Shown here piece by piece: positions 23,516 through 31,787 of a stretch of DNA of 32,565 nucleotides. The stretch's first letter is position 1; each line of letters begins with the position of its first letter. The DNA is from Terriglobia bacterium (lineage in GTDB: Bacteria > Acidobacteriota > Terriglobia > UBA7540). The DNA lies in assembly GCA_030040995.1 (NCBI GenBank), contig JASHOS010000254.1, forward strand, positions 1 to 32,565. Reading direction: 5' to 3'. Below the pieces are notes generated by a model, which made no database searches, was not told the origin of the DNA, and worked only from the letters and a program-made list of their open reading frames with translations. The translations under genes and the position numbers were made by a program.

Positions 23516-24843
23516 AGTGGTTTCTGCCAAGCAAGGGCGCCGTCATTGGGGTGATCTTGAAACTCTGCGCTAGGCGGCGCCGGTCTCTCCAGCTGAGGGC
23601 AAACATGATCGAAGATGGTGCTGTACTGTTCGTCCAACGCGTCCCGGGACGCACTGACCTTCTCCTGGATCAATCGCTTTACTCGGCCGGCGTTCTGCTG
23701 GAGTTGGCAAAACTGTGCGATTAGTCGGTCGGCGTTTAAGTGATTGATGTCCTGGCAATACTGCGACAATCCCATCTGGTTCATTAGGGAGGAACATTTA
23801 TGATGAAATGAAATCGAGATGACTGGTTTGTTTAGAAGCAGCGCTAACAGAACGTTGTGAAAGCGAGTCGCCACCACGAAGTCCGTCGCAGCAAGTTGCG
23901 CCAGCAGGTCCTGCACAGATTCGATCGGCTCGTCGATTATCCGCTTACCGTCATCACTCGAGGAGCGCTGTTGAATTAGATGCCTAAACTCCTTCGTAAC
24001 GTCCCGATCCTCTCCGGATCCAATCAGCAGTCGAACCTCGATGTCGCGGCCCAGCAGCCACATTACGAATTCGACAAACACAAGGAGGTAACCTCGGTGA
24101 GTGAAGTTTGCCGGTCTTTCAACACTGTAGTTTCTTGCGTCTTCCATTAGACCGACACCAACAACCAACTTCCGCCCTCTCGTATTAGGGGCAAGCGACA
24201 TCCGGCCTTCGGGCAAACTGAAAGCCAAGTCCGGGTAGACCGGGTCATTATCAGCCAAGAGGCCGATTCCTTTGAGAAACCGCTTCGACGATTCGTCCCG
24301 ATAGGAGCGGAAGTCTGCCAGAGAGAGCGCTACCTTTACGAAAAATCTACCTCGTCGAGTGTATAATGGCCCAGCTCCTACGCTTACAAAGAAGAGCTTA
24401 CAGCGGCACAGTTTCGCCGCGACAGACCAGCGGAATAGATCATACGGGCCCCAATATAAAAGTGTGGAGACGTCAGTCAGCAGTCCCGTTCCCGGTATGA
24501 TCAGGGCGTCCGCGTGCCGCAAGGCTCCGATGGACGACAGCCAGCGATAAAGTTCGCTGGGAACGCCTACGAAGAGCTTCCTCACAAATCTTGCCAAAGG
24601 ATTGCGAAGCGCCCACGGCCTTACAACATAGTCCCTGCTGGGGATTGCGGTGATGTTAGAGTTCGATGCTACGATCTCAGGGTGAGTACAGATACACGTA
24701 AACTGCACCTGAGGCAAGAGGCGACGAAGGTTCCAGAGTATTGCCTGGAGGGTGGCCTCATTGCCGAAGTTGCCTGCACCAAAATGCCCGAAGCAGGCGA
24801 TCTTCTGGCGTTGATGGTTGCGCCTGTGCTGCCGCGTTCTCAC
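23512..24843 (-). CDS. Polysaccharide pyruvyl transferase family protein
   Basis: 443-aa CsaB/PssK-type enzyme that adds a pyruvyl ketal from phosphoenolpyruvate to a sugar, giving the polymer negative charge. The N-terminal glycine-rich motif FGHFGAGNFGNEATLQAIL, SVGAGPLYTRRGRFF in the middle and the C-terminal ATRFHNVLLALLLNKPVI motif, with the conserved R-x-H, define the family. The GTG start at 24843 is well supported by AAGGGG about 8 bases upstream; no ATG lies nearby. A TGAACC-C-GGTTCA palindrome at 24885-24897 lies in the 81-bp gap upstream and may be a processing or operator site. It is coupled by an ATGA overlap to the cupin-CheR gene. Confidence 0.9.
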   Translation of the reverse strand: MRTRQHRRNHQRQKIACFGHFGAGNFGNEATLQAILWNLRRLLPQVQFTCICTHPEIVASNSNITAIPSRDYVVRPWALRNPLARFVRKLFVGVPSELYRWLSSIGALRHADALIIPGTGLLTDVSTLLYWGPYDLFRWSVAAKLCRCKLFFVSVGAGPLYTRRGRFFVKVALSLADFRSYRDESSKRFLKGIGLLADNDPVYPDLAFSLPEGRMSLAPNTRGRKLVVGVGLMEDARNYSVERPANFTHRGYLLVFVEFVMWLLGRDIEVRLLIGSGEDRDVTKEFRHLIQQRSSSDDGKRIIDEPIESVQDLLAQLAATDFVVATRFHNVLLALLLNKPVISISFHHKCSSLMNQMGLSQYCQDINHLNADRLIAQFCQLQQNAGRVKRLIQEKVSASRDALDEQYSTIFDHVCPQLERPAPPSAEFQDHPNDGALAWQKPL

Positions 24844-24924
24844 GTCGTACCCCTTATCATTCTCCGTCCCGCGCTGTCACATCCTGAACCCGGTTCAACG
24901 ACCCGCAAATTGCAAGACCAACTT

Positions 24925-26070
24925 TCAGGGCTCGTTCTGCGCTCGGGCTGGAGGCCGCGGGTGGACTTTCAGACCGGCGATAGCGGCCGATGAAGCATAG
25001 AGGCGTCTGACGTGTGTCCCGAGTTTGCCTGTGGATAACAGAATGTATTTCACCCAAACCTTCGGGCTCCACGGGCGGAGACCCAGGGCCATTCCGTACG
25101 ATCGCATCGCTGCGTCCATCTCACCGTCCCAGTACTGCTCATCGCCAAGGACACGGTAGACGCGCGCCCAGATATCCTCCGTGTCTTCTGCATCGCTAGC
25201 ATTTGCGCGAACCATCTCTTCAAATTCCGGCTCGGTCAGGCCTCTTCTTGTGCCCCTAACTGGCCCATCTCGTAGGGCTCGAGCCGCGCGGCCAGCTATA
25301 GACGCGTTGCAGGCCCGTCGAACCGTGACGCCTTGCGTCTCCGCGCTACGCGCGATGCGCCATAGCACGTTGAGCTCATCGAGGACGCCGATCGGGGTGC
25401 TTTGCCTGTTGTGTAATGATGTGAGGCTCTGCTCGTGAATCCGGCATGATACCATCGCCTCGGCAACATACGCCACGCGGTTACGCAGGGCAATGAGGCA
25501 CCAGAGATACCAGTCGTTTGCTTGCGGTAGGTCTGGCGAAAGCGAGCCCGCACTGAGGAAGCTTTCTTTGCGCACCAACGCAGACGACATGACCACGCAG
25601 TCGAACCGAAGCAAACGGTTCAGGAAAGCCGTCCCGCGCCAGATCCTGTCCCGGTTTCCGCAGTCGCTCCACCAAGCCAGACCGGCCTCTCGCGTGCCCC
25701 TTACTTCACAGGCTCGGCAGAAGACGTAACCGACCTCTGGGTTTCTCTCCATGACTTCTACGGAGCGCCGAAGTACTTGTGGGCTTCGCAGGAAGTCATC
25801 GGCCGACAGCAGCCACACATATTTTCCGCGCGACATGTCGACGCCTTTGTTGAAATTTCGAACGTGCCCGATGTTAGTCTCGTTGCGAACATATCTGACT
25901 CTAGGATCCCGAAATGAGCGTGCGACTTCCGGCGTGTTGTCCGGCGAGCAGTTGTCCATGATGAGGATTTCGAAGTCGCTATAGGTCTGCGCCAGGATCG
26001 AGGAGACGCACTCGTGCAAGAAATGGGCATGCTTATAGCAAGGGACGACGAAGGTTACTAAGGGATCCAT
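24925..26070 (-). CDS. Glycosyltransferase family 2 (first)
   Basis: 381-aa cytoplasmic GT-A enzyme that adds one sugar of the repeat unit. The family opening VTFVVPCYKHAHFLHECVSS and the IMDNCSPDNT nucleotide-binding block are present, and the metal site is in SADDF (D91, D92). QANDWYLW is the usual acceptor-side motif. After the catalytic domain (about 1-230) is a helical C-terminal extension; its DGEMDAAMRSYGMALGLRPWS segment looks like a tetratricopeptide repeat. A strong AAGGAG ribosome site lies about 8 bases before the ATG at 26070. Substrate and linkage cannot be predicted. Confidence 0.93.
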   Translation of the reverse strand: MDPLVTFVVPCYKHAHFLHECVSSILAQTYSDFEILIMDNCSPDNTPEVARSFRDPRVRYVRNETNIGHVRNFNKGVDMSRGKYVWLLSADDFLRSPQVLRRSVEVMERNPEVGYVFCRACEVRGTREAGLAWWSDCGNRDRIWRGTAFLNRLLRFDCVVMSSALVRKESFLSAGSLSPDLPQANDWYLWCLIALRNRVAYVAEAMVSCRIHEQSLTSLHNRQSTPIGVLDELNVLWRIARSAETQGVTVRRACNASIAGRAARALRDGPVRGTRRGLTEPEFEEMVRANASDAEDTEDIWARVYRVLGDEQYWDGEMDAAMRSYGMALGLRPWSPKVWVKYILLSTGKLGTHVRRLYASSAAIAGLKVHPRPPARAQNEP

Positions 26071-26097
26071 CTTCGGCTCCTTCCCCCTCTGATGGGA

Positions 26098-27114
26098 CTA
26101 GTAGTAGTTTCCGGTGTTGCGACGATTAGCGTTCCAGTTCCGGAAAGTCACTATGCTTCTGGCCAAGCTGGGCGCCGATTGGGTGAGTGCCCACTTAAAA
26201 GCGACGCCGGGCGACAGATCGTATCCCGCGGCTCGTGAGATAGACTTCCGGGCCTTTTGGTAGTTTCTGTTGCAGAGATGCCAATTGGCCCATTGACTGT
26301 GGATCGTCCTCAGCCTCACGGAAAGTAACTTGGCAACACCTGGATCGAATGGCCCGCAAGACCTTAGATTCTTCAAATTCTTCTCCAGGCGAGATTGCAA
26401 CATCCACAGCCGGACCTCCTCTTTGTGCCAGTCTGTCACGCGGCCGGCGTGCCTTTGTGCAGGCGGCATTCGGTTGATTACAACCATTGGAGGGCTAACA
26501 TAGCAAAATCGAGTCCTAAGTGCCACGCGGAACAGTAAGTCCTGATCCTCGTTGTACGAGAGAGCCTCATCGAAACCGCCGACGCTGCGCACTAGCTCCG
26601 CCCGCGCCACCACGGTCTGAATCCAGACCTGCTCAAGGCCCTTGATTAGCCCCTTGAGCCCACCCACGACGCCCGTGGGTGCCGCGTAACTTACGCCGCA
26701 GCGTTGAAACACGGTCGCTTTCATGTCGGCGCTGTTCATGAACCAAGCGTCAGTGAAGCACAGTCCGCACTGACCCCCGTCCGCTCGCAGCGCACGAAGC
26801 TGCCATTCCAACTTTTGCGGGAGCCAGAGGTCGTCATTGTCGTTGAAGGCCAGCCATTCTCCCTTCGCTTGCGAGATACCCAGATTGCGCGCTGCGCTGA
26901 CGCCTCGGGAGTCCTGGCGGAAGTACCGGACGACGTCGCGCCATGCAGGGTTGTCTGCAACGTAGCGCGGAAGCAGTTCAGAGGTGCCGTCGATTGAGCC
27001 GTCATCAACGAGAATGATCTCCGTCACAGGGACCGTCTGCGACAGTACGCTATCGACCGAGCGCTTAGTGAGCTCGAATCGGTTGTAGACGGGTATGACT
27101 ACGGAAACCGTCAT
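26098..27114 (-). CDS. Glycosyltransferase family 2 (second)
   Basis: 338-aa GT-A glycosyltransferase. The opening SVVIPVYNRFELTKRSVDS, VDDGS (36-40), SRGVSAARNLGI and DNDD (92-95) form the nucleotide-sugar and metal site. FDEALSYNEDQDLLFRVAL is the characteristic ED region. The C-terminal 90 or so residues are helical and basic, possibly membrane-associating. An AAGGA ribosome site lies about 11 bases before the ATG. It is 27 bp upstream of the other GT2 gene and very likely co-transcribed. It is not a close duplicate of its neighbour: shared residues are limited to the family motifs. Confidence 0.93.
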   Translation of the reverse strand: MTVSVVIPVYNRFELTKRSVDSVLSQTVPVTEIILVDDGSIDGTSELLPRYVADNPAWRDVVRYFRQDSRGVSAARNLGISQAKGEWLAFNDNDDLWLPQKLEWQLRALRADGGQCGLCFTDAWFMNSADMKATVFQRCGVSYAAPTGVVGGLKGLIKGLEQVWIQTVVARAELVRSVGGFDEALSYNEDQDLLFRVALRTRFCYVSPPMVVINRMPPAQRHAGRVTDWHKEEVRLWMLQSRLEKNLKNLRSCGPFDPGVAKLLSVRLRTIHSQWANWHLCNRNYQKARKSISRAAGYDLSPGVAFKWALTQSAPSLARSIVTFRNWNANRRNTGNYY

Positions 27115-27167
27115 GCTGATACAATCCTTGACCTGTCGAACACCTGTAGGCTACCGCCGCCCCCTCG

Positions 27168-28106
27168 TCACACGCGGCCCGCACGGTGAGCTGTTTCGCC
27201 CATGTAGCTGGCTCTATGGTGGATCTCGGTATCTGACGGCGCTCGTCCGTGTTCCGGAGCTTTCCAATGGCTGACCGCACTGCTTGCGGAATCCGGGGTC
27301 GCCTCGGTCTCGCCTAGTTGGCTTCCACGCAGCGGAAGGCAATTCGCCGCGTATTCCCTTTTCGCGAGAAATACAGTCTCGCCCTTCCGCCACTCGAATT
27401 CGAAATCCTTAGCGGCTAAGTATACGGAGCGGGCGCAGCCAGACCTCAACTGGTCGTGCAACTCGACCACGATTACGCCTACCCTCTCAATCCATCCTGT
27501 CGCCCCCTCGAAGACCTCCTTCTCCGAGCTTTCAATATCGATCTTGAGGAGGTCGACAAATTCGAGGCCGTGAGTCTTCATCACCTCGTCCACCGTCAAT
27601 CCACGCACGCGCCTTTGCCCGTCCGGACTGGCGACAAGATCTGATGCTCCGATAGTGCGGAAGCCGTAGCAGCCAAGACCAGGATCTATCAGTGAGATCT
27701 CCTCATTTGCTTTCCAAAGCGCAGCGTGGACAGCGGTGACGTTGGGATAGGGCTCAATGTTCTTCTCAAGCATTTGGAAGTTGGAAGGCTCTGGCTCTAT
27801 TGCAACAATGGTCGCCTCAGGGTATTTATTAGCGTAGAAGACTGAGGTCAAGCCGATATTCGCTCCTGCGTCGATTATCACGCGCGGAGTCTTGCTGAAC
27901 TCCCAGTCGTACTCCCTGGTTATCAGCACTTGCCTGAACACGGACACATCACTCGTTCTTAACCGTAAGTGTACGGGTAGTTTGAGTCCCGGTGCCCTGG
28001 CGGCAATTTCGTCCCGTGCATCGCGCAGGCGGGCTGCGGCGGCGAGCGCCACCCCACGGAGGCCGAATAAACCGTAATAGGTGTTGACCGCTTCCAATGC
28101 GCTCAT
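27168..28106 (-). CDS. FkbM family SAM-dependent methyltransferase
   Basis: 312-aa methyltransferase of the FkbM type, commonly O-methylating sugars in capsule and EPS clusters. The SAM-binding motif is VIIDAGANIGLTS (76-88), then VAIEPEPSNFQMLEKN and DLLKIDIESSEKEVFEG. The ATG at 28106 overlaps the stop of the upstream GT4 gene (ATGA), so translation is probably coupled; the frame remains open to 28193, but that start would lie deep within the GT4 gene. About 45 residues of low-complexity, hydrophilic C-terminal tail extend beyond the usual family end. The methyl acceptor is unknown. Confidence 0.92.
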   Translation of the reverse strand: MSALEAVNTYYGLFGLRGVALAAAARLRDARDEIAARAPGLKLPVHLRLRTSDVSVFRQVLITREYDWEFSKTPRVIIDAGANIGLTSVFYANKYPEATIVAIEPEPSNFQMLEKNIEPYPNVTAVHAALWKANEEISLIDPGLGCYGFRTIGASDLVASPDGQRRVRGLTVDEVMKTHGLEFVDLLKIDIESSEKEVFEGATGWIERVGVIVVELHDQLRSGCARSVYLAAKDFEFEWRKGETVFLAKREYAANCLPLRGSQLGETEATPDSASSAVSHWKAPEHGRAPSDTEIHHRASYMGETAHRAGRV

Positions 28107-29314
28107 GAGCAAAGCACCGCGTGCCGTACGACGGGGCGGTCGCCCAAAATGTCGCGGTAAGCCCCCAGCAGCCTCATACCTGCTGCGGCCCACGTGACCT
28201 CGTTGGCGGTGGCGAGCGACGCCGCGCGAAGCCGTTCCAGTAGCGCCCGATTCTCATGCAACATCGTGATTTGTTGAGAAAGAGATGCAACGTCCCCAGG
28301 CTGGTGCACCAGAGCATCGACCATGTGTTTGCAGATTGCGCCTGCGGCATTCGACACCAGCAAGACACAGCCACTGCCCCGCGCCTCTGCGGTGACGAGA
28401 GCGCTGCCCTCCTCGACGCTGGGCAGAATAAGGATGTCGCTCTTGCGCATTAACTCCGGCACGTCGTTGCGGTGCCCCAACACACGGATACTGGAGCGCG
28501 AGAGCATGGGTGCGAGCTTCTCACGGTAAGCCGGCAGGAATCCGCCAGCGATCAGGAAAGTGCCTTCTTTCGAGGCAGCAGACTTGAGCCACGCCTCAAG
28601 CGCGTAATGAACCCCTTTTCGCGGCGCGCAGCCACCGGCGAAAAGCACTCTCAGAGGGTGGTTCCGGTCGCGCGGCTCAGCGCAGGGGTAGTAAACCTTC
28701 TCGTCAAACCCGTAAATGTGGCGGGCCAGCTTTTCCTCCGCAAAGCCTCGCTCGAGAAACGTCTTCACGACAAAATCGGAGGGGCAAAGAAGGCGAGTGG
28801 CGAGTGCGTACTCTTCCTCCTCTTTGCACAATTTCTCAGCATTAAAAGCGTGCTCATGATTGGGAGGCAAAGCCACTCCCAGGCGCTCGCACTCCTGTTT
28901 TACTACTTCCATGGCAAAGCGCGTGTGGGCATTGGGGCGCTCGAGCACGGTTGGGATACCGAGCCAGGCGGCTGTCTTCAGGGTTTCGAGAGCCCCCAGG
29001 GGCCAAGTGTGGATGATGTCGACCTTTCCCGCCAGCCGCTCGAGCCTTCGTGAAACGATGTAGTCGTGCAAGGCAAACGCGCGCATGCTGCCGAGCAGTT
29101 TGTAAGGAATGCGCAGCTTGCCCTTGCCGAGGGTAGGCCAGACCTTCACGCCAGCCGTGACCTGCCTCTGCACCACGCCGGGGCAGACGAGCACGTCCGC
29201 GCCAGCAGCCGCGAGGCCGTTCACCTGCTGCCAGGCCGTATGACAGATGCGCTCAGCCCCGAGCTTATGAGGGAAGCTGTAAAGAACTCGGATGTGCCGT
29301 TTTTCTGCCTGCAT
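28103..29314 (-). CDS. Glycosyltransferase family 4 (GT-B fold)
   Basis: 403-aa retaining-type GT-B enzyme. The N-terminal Rossmann half recognises acceptor (VDIIHTWPLGALETLKTAA). The C-terminal half has VLFAGGCAPRKGVHYALEA, with the phosphate-binding Arg-Lys, and the E-x7-E motif EEGSALVTAEARGSGCVLLV. The start at 29314 has AAAGG as ribosome site overlapping the end of the upstream Wzy-like gene, 9 bp away. It is linked by ATGA to the FkbM gene. It probably transfers one sugar of the repeat unit, or the first sugar onto the lipid-linked primer; the sequence cannot say which. Confidence 0.92.
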   Translation of the reverse strand: MQAEKRHIRVLYSFPHKLGAERICHTAWQQVNGLAAAGADVLVCPGVVQRQVTAGVKVWPTLGKGKLRIPYKLLGSMRAFALHDYIVSRRLERLAGKVDIIHTWPLGALETLKTAAWLGIPTVLERPNAHTRFAMEVVKQECERLGVALPPNHEHAFNAEKLCKEEEEYALATRLLCPSDFVVKTFLERGFAEEKLARHIYGFDEKVYYPCAEPRDRNHPLRVLFAGGCAPRKGVHYALEAWLKSAASKEGTFLIAGGFLPAYREKLAPMLSRSSIRVLGHRNDVPELMRKSDILILPSVEEGSALVTAEARGSGCVLLVSNAAGAICKHMVDALVHQPGDVASLSQQITMLHENRALLERLRAASLATANEVTWAAAGMRLLGAYRDILGDRPVVRHAVLCS

Positions 29315-29323
29315 TTCGCGCCT

Positions 29324-30694
29324 TTATGGCGTTTCCTGAAGCGCGCCCCAATCGGCGACGTAAGCTTGGTACGCAGGCTCCAGAGCCTGCTCAGCATCGG
29401 CTGGACGCGACCGTGCCGCTGCCGCGGCTGCAGCGCAGATAATGGCTAAAAGCACGTACCACGCAAATTGCATCTGGTCGAAATAGCCGATTCCGAAAAA
29501 TCCCGTCACATGCGCGAGGAGCGCAGATCCTAGACACCACAAGAACCACTCCTCCTTGCGGTCACCTTCTACAGCCTTCCTTGCGTTTCCAAGCGTGCCA
29601 AAGCTTCGAGAGATTATCCCGATGAATAACAACAGCGTTAGTAAGCCTCCGCTGACGGCGTAGGCCACGTATTGGTCTGACAGGTCCCACATGTCCCATC
29701 CCCATTCATTGTAGTTCTTGTAGCCCAGGAGCCACCACTCGCCAAAATGCCGGATCGTATTATCGACCAGCATGTAGCGGTGGTAGCTCGACGAGGAACC
29801 GGTTAGATCTACTTTCTCGATAAGCGACCAGACAGGACCGTTCATGACAAGTTGCAGGGACAGCAGCGCAGCCACGATTCCCCAGCGGACCAGGCGCATC
29901 CTCTTTCGCAGAGGCCACAAACAGAGCGCAAAAATGCCTGCCGCGTATGCCCCGAGCGTAGTGGAAGCATAGCAAGTAACCGTCATGACGGTCGCCCCGA
30001 TTATCCCTAGGGCGCTGAGGAGGCGGCATTTCGCTTGAGACCACAGCCATATGAGCAATGGAATCAATGTCGCGCCGTAGGCGCCCGCAGTGATAAACAC
30101 CTCGAATGCTCCCTGAGACCGAATCTTGCCGTCACGAACGGTCGTACCCGGCATTCCACCCAACCGCGTGAAGAGGTTTGACCTTGTCATTTGCTCGTTG
30201 ATCATGAAGACGGCCATGATTGCAGCGACCGCTCCCAGGGTTTTCACTGCCCGCATGATGTCTTCCCTGTCGTGGATCAGAAATCTCAGCACAAAGTAGC
30301 CGCCCATGGCGTCCATGAAATCCGCTATGTGCTTGACGAAAGCCTGGGCTTCGATTAACTGCAAAGAATAGATTAGGAGATAGGATACAGCCCATAACGC
30401 AAAATAGCGGTCGATAGAGTTGAAGCCGCCGGCGAGCCGCGACGATCGCCCCGAAACCGCGCACCGAGCCAACCCGGCCAAGATTAGAATTCTGGCCACC
30501 GTGAAGTGCACTCCCGCCACCAATATTTCCTGCCCCTTTGGAATGAAAAAGAGGCCGAAAAGCAGTGGCACGATGACGTATTTGCGTTGGAGACACAGGA
30601 TCAGGATGATGGCGACCGCCATCGCCGCCGCCACCAGTGGGTGCAATACCGTCCCCGATGCGCCTCCCCCGAATAATATGTTCTTGGGAACCAT
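29324..30694 (-). CDS. O-antigen ligase/polymerase (Wzy/WaaL-like) membrane protein
   Basis: 456-aa inner-membrane protein with about 11 hydrophobic helices and one large periplasmic loop near residues 286-350 (EKVDLTGSSSSYHRYMLVDN, FGEWWLLGYKNYNEWG). This shape and the S-x-x-R-x-x-x-x-x-x-x pattern before a G-x-G-type segment fit the O-antigen ligase/polymerase superfamily. With Wzx and Wzz in the same cluster, a polymerase role is more likely than ligation. The start codon follows the stop of the StrF-like gene without a gap (TAGATG), so coupling is likely. Low primary conservation in this superfamily limits certainty about ligase versus polymerase. Confidence 0.85.
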   Translation of the reverse strand: MVPKNILFGGGASGTVLHPLVAAAMAVAIILILCLQRKYVIVPLLFGLFFIPKGQEILVAGVHFTVARILILAGLARCAVSGRSSRLAGGFNSIDRYFALWAVSYLLIYSLQLIEAQAFVKHIADFMDAMGGYFVLRFLIHDREDIMRAVKTLGAVAAIMAVFMINEQMTRSNLFTRLGGMPGTTVRDGKIRSQGAFEVFITAGAYGATLIPLLIWLWSQAKCRLLSALGIIGATVMTVTCYASTTLGAYAAGIFALCLWPLRKRMRLVRWGIVAALLSLQLVMNGPVWSLIEKVDLTGSSSSYHRYMLVDNTIRHFGEWWLLGYKNYNEWGWDMWDLSDQYVAYAVSGGLLTLLLFIGIISRSFGTLGNARKAVEGDRKEEWFLWCLGSALLAHVTGFFGIGYFDQMQFAWYVLLAIICAAAAAAARSRPADAEQALEPAYQAYVADWGALQETP

Positions 30695-31501
30695 CTATTG
30701 ACTGTCGCTGGCGGGCGCCGGCTGCCCCAAGACTGCCTGCGGGTTCGGCGCCCGAATGCCCCCAACTTCCTTGCGGCGAATGTAGCGAAGATAGGTCTCT
30801 TGCAGTCTTCTTCTATAGAGTGGCAAGTTGAATCTGGTCAGCCTGACGCATGTGGTTTGAATGGGAAGATACTCTTTCCAGACCCGCCTCACGTGCCTGC
30901 AACAGGTATAGAACTCCTTAGGCAGGACCAGCGCCTGATGAGTGTTGTGGATACAGAAGGCGGAAATGGCGTAGCTCTTCATGCCTTTCGCGGCGGCCCT
31001 CATGCAGATATCGGTTCCGTAGAAGTGAAAGTGCGGCAGTGTGTCGTCAAATCTCAATCCCGACGATTTGCGAAGGATGAGAACGATCTCGTCGAGGGTC
31101 TGGATCGGCACAGGCTGCTGGAGCGGCTCACCAATGACCTTTCGGCCCGACGAGTAAACGTGCCCCCAGCCACGGCCATCCTGGGTTTTCCCGTAAGACC
31201 CGAGAACTCCCCAACCGGGATCTTGGGCCTCCACGCAGGTAACCGCCCCTTCTAACTGCCGCAACCACGTTTCCGGAAGGAAGATATCCTGGTGGCAAAA
31301 GACGATGAGATCGTTCGAACTCCTGTCGATGGCGTCGTTATAGGCCTTGGCGGCGGAGTCAAATCCTTCCTGGGCGAGTATCTGGTATCCGTGACCCGTG
31401 CGGAAGCAAGGTGAGGCGAGAAGGTTTCTTTCGAAAATTTCGCGGTTATTCACCGCGACCACGAAAGTAATCGGCCTGATGCTGAGCGATTTCTTGAGCA
31501 C
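30695..31501 (-). CDS. StrF-like glycosyltransferase family 2 domain protein
   Basis: About 268 aa in the StrF/GT2-related family. Features include ITFVVAVNNREIFERNLLAS, ILAQEGFDSAAKAYNDAID, the DLIVFCHQDIFLP motif, GSYGKTQDGRGWGHVYSSG, DEIVLILRKSSGLRFDD and FHFYGTDICMRA. Members of this family lie in glycan clusters and are predicted glycosyltransferases. The start is uncertain. The frame stays open to an ATG at 31618, but that extra N-terminus is encoded by a type B repeat and is probably not real. The GTG at 31501 gives a normal N-terminus, although no clear ribosome site precedes it. It is the first gene of the run of tightly packed glycan genes. Confidence 0.8.
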   Translation of the reverse strand: MLKKSLSIRPITFVVAVNNREIFERNLLASPCFRTGHGYQILAQEGFDSAAKAYNDAIDRSSNDLIVFCHQDIFLPETWLRQLEGAVTCVEAQDPGWGVLGSYGKTQDGRGWGHVYSSGRKVIGEPLQQPVPIQTLDEIVLILRKSSGLRFDDTLPHFHFYGTDICMRAAAKGMKSYAISAFCIHNTHQALVLPKEFYTCCRHVRRVWKEYLPIQTTCVRLTRFNLPLYRRRLQETYLRYIRRKEVGGIRAPNPQAVLGQPAPASDSQ

Positions 31502-31560
31502 GAAAATGAACGGGTCCAACGAGGGGAATCGACTAGGGCGCCTTCCCCCGCTTAACTTTT

Positions 31561-31700
31561 GACAATCCCCTCGCCCCCTTTTTGGGGGGAGAGGGCTGCG
31601 AGCGTTGCGAGCAGGCATCCGGCGTCTTCACCAGCCGACGCGAGCCGGGCCTGCGCCTACCGAAGCGCTCCTGCCCGCAGGCGGGTGAGGGGGTCGCCGG
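31561..31700 (+). repeat. Type B dispersed intergenic repeat, right copy
   Basis: Related to 1-110 but inverted. It starts with a strong hairpin (CCCCTC-GCCCCC, TTTTT loop, GGGGGG-AGAGGG; about 31567-31595), followed by CACCAGCCGACGCGAG, CGGGCCTGCGCC and ACCGAAGCG, then GCGGGTGAGGG. It overlaps a spurious upstream extension of the StrF-like gene. The rest of the 31502-31787 gap shows no gene. The hairpin is a terminator candidate for the beta-helix gene on the right, but lacks a U-tract on that strand. Confidence 0.6.
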
Positions 31701-31787
31701 CAGCCTGTGGCCCTCAGGACTTAGACGGGACACCGCACGAGGGCACCGTCCCCGCGGCGCCCCGCGTTCAGTAGCGACGAAGTGTGG

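Noticed and set aside
28472-29053. 193-codon plus-strand frame over the GT4 gene
   Set aside because: Antisense to a gene with intact GT-B motifs on the minus strand; no domain recognised.
30698-31255. 185-codon plus-strand frame over the StrF-like gene
   Set aside because: Shadow frame; the minus-strand protein has conserved family motifs throughout.
31502-31618. N-terminal extension of the StrF-like glycosyltransferase to an ATG at 31618
   Set aside because: The added residues are encoded partly by a type B repeat and do not resemble the family N-terminus, although the frame is open.
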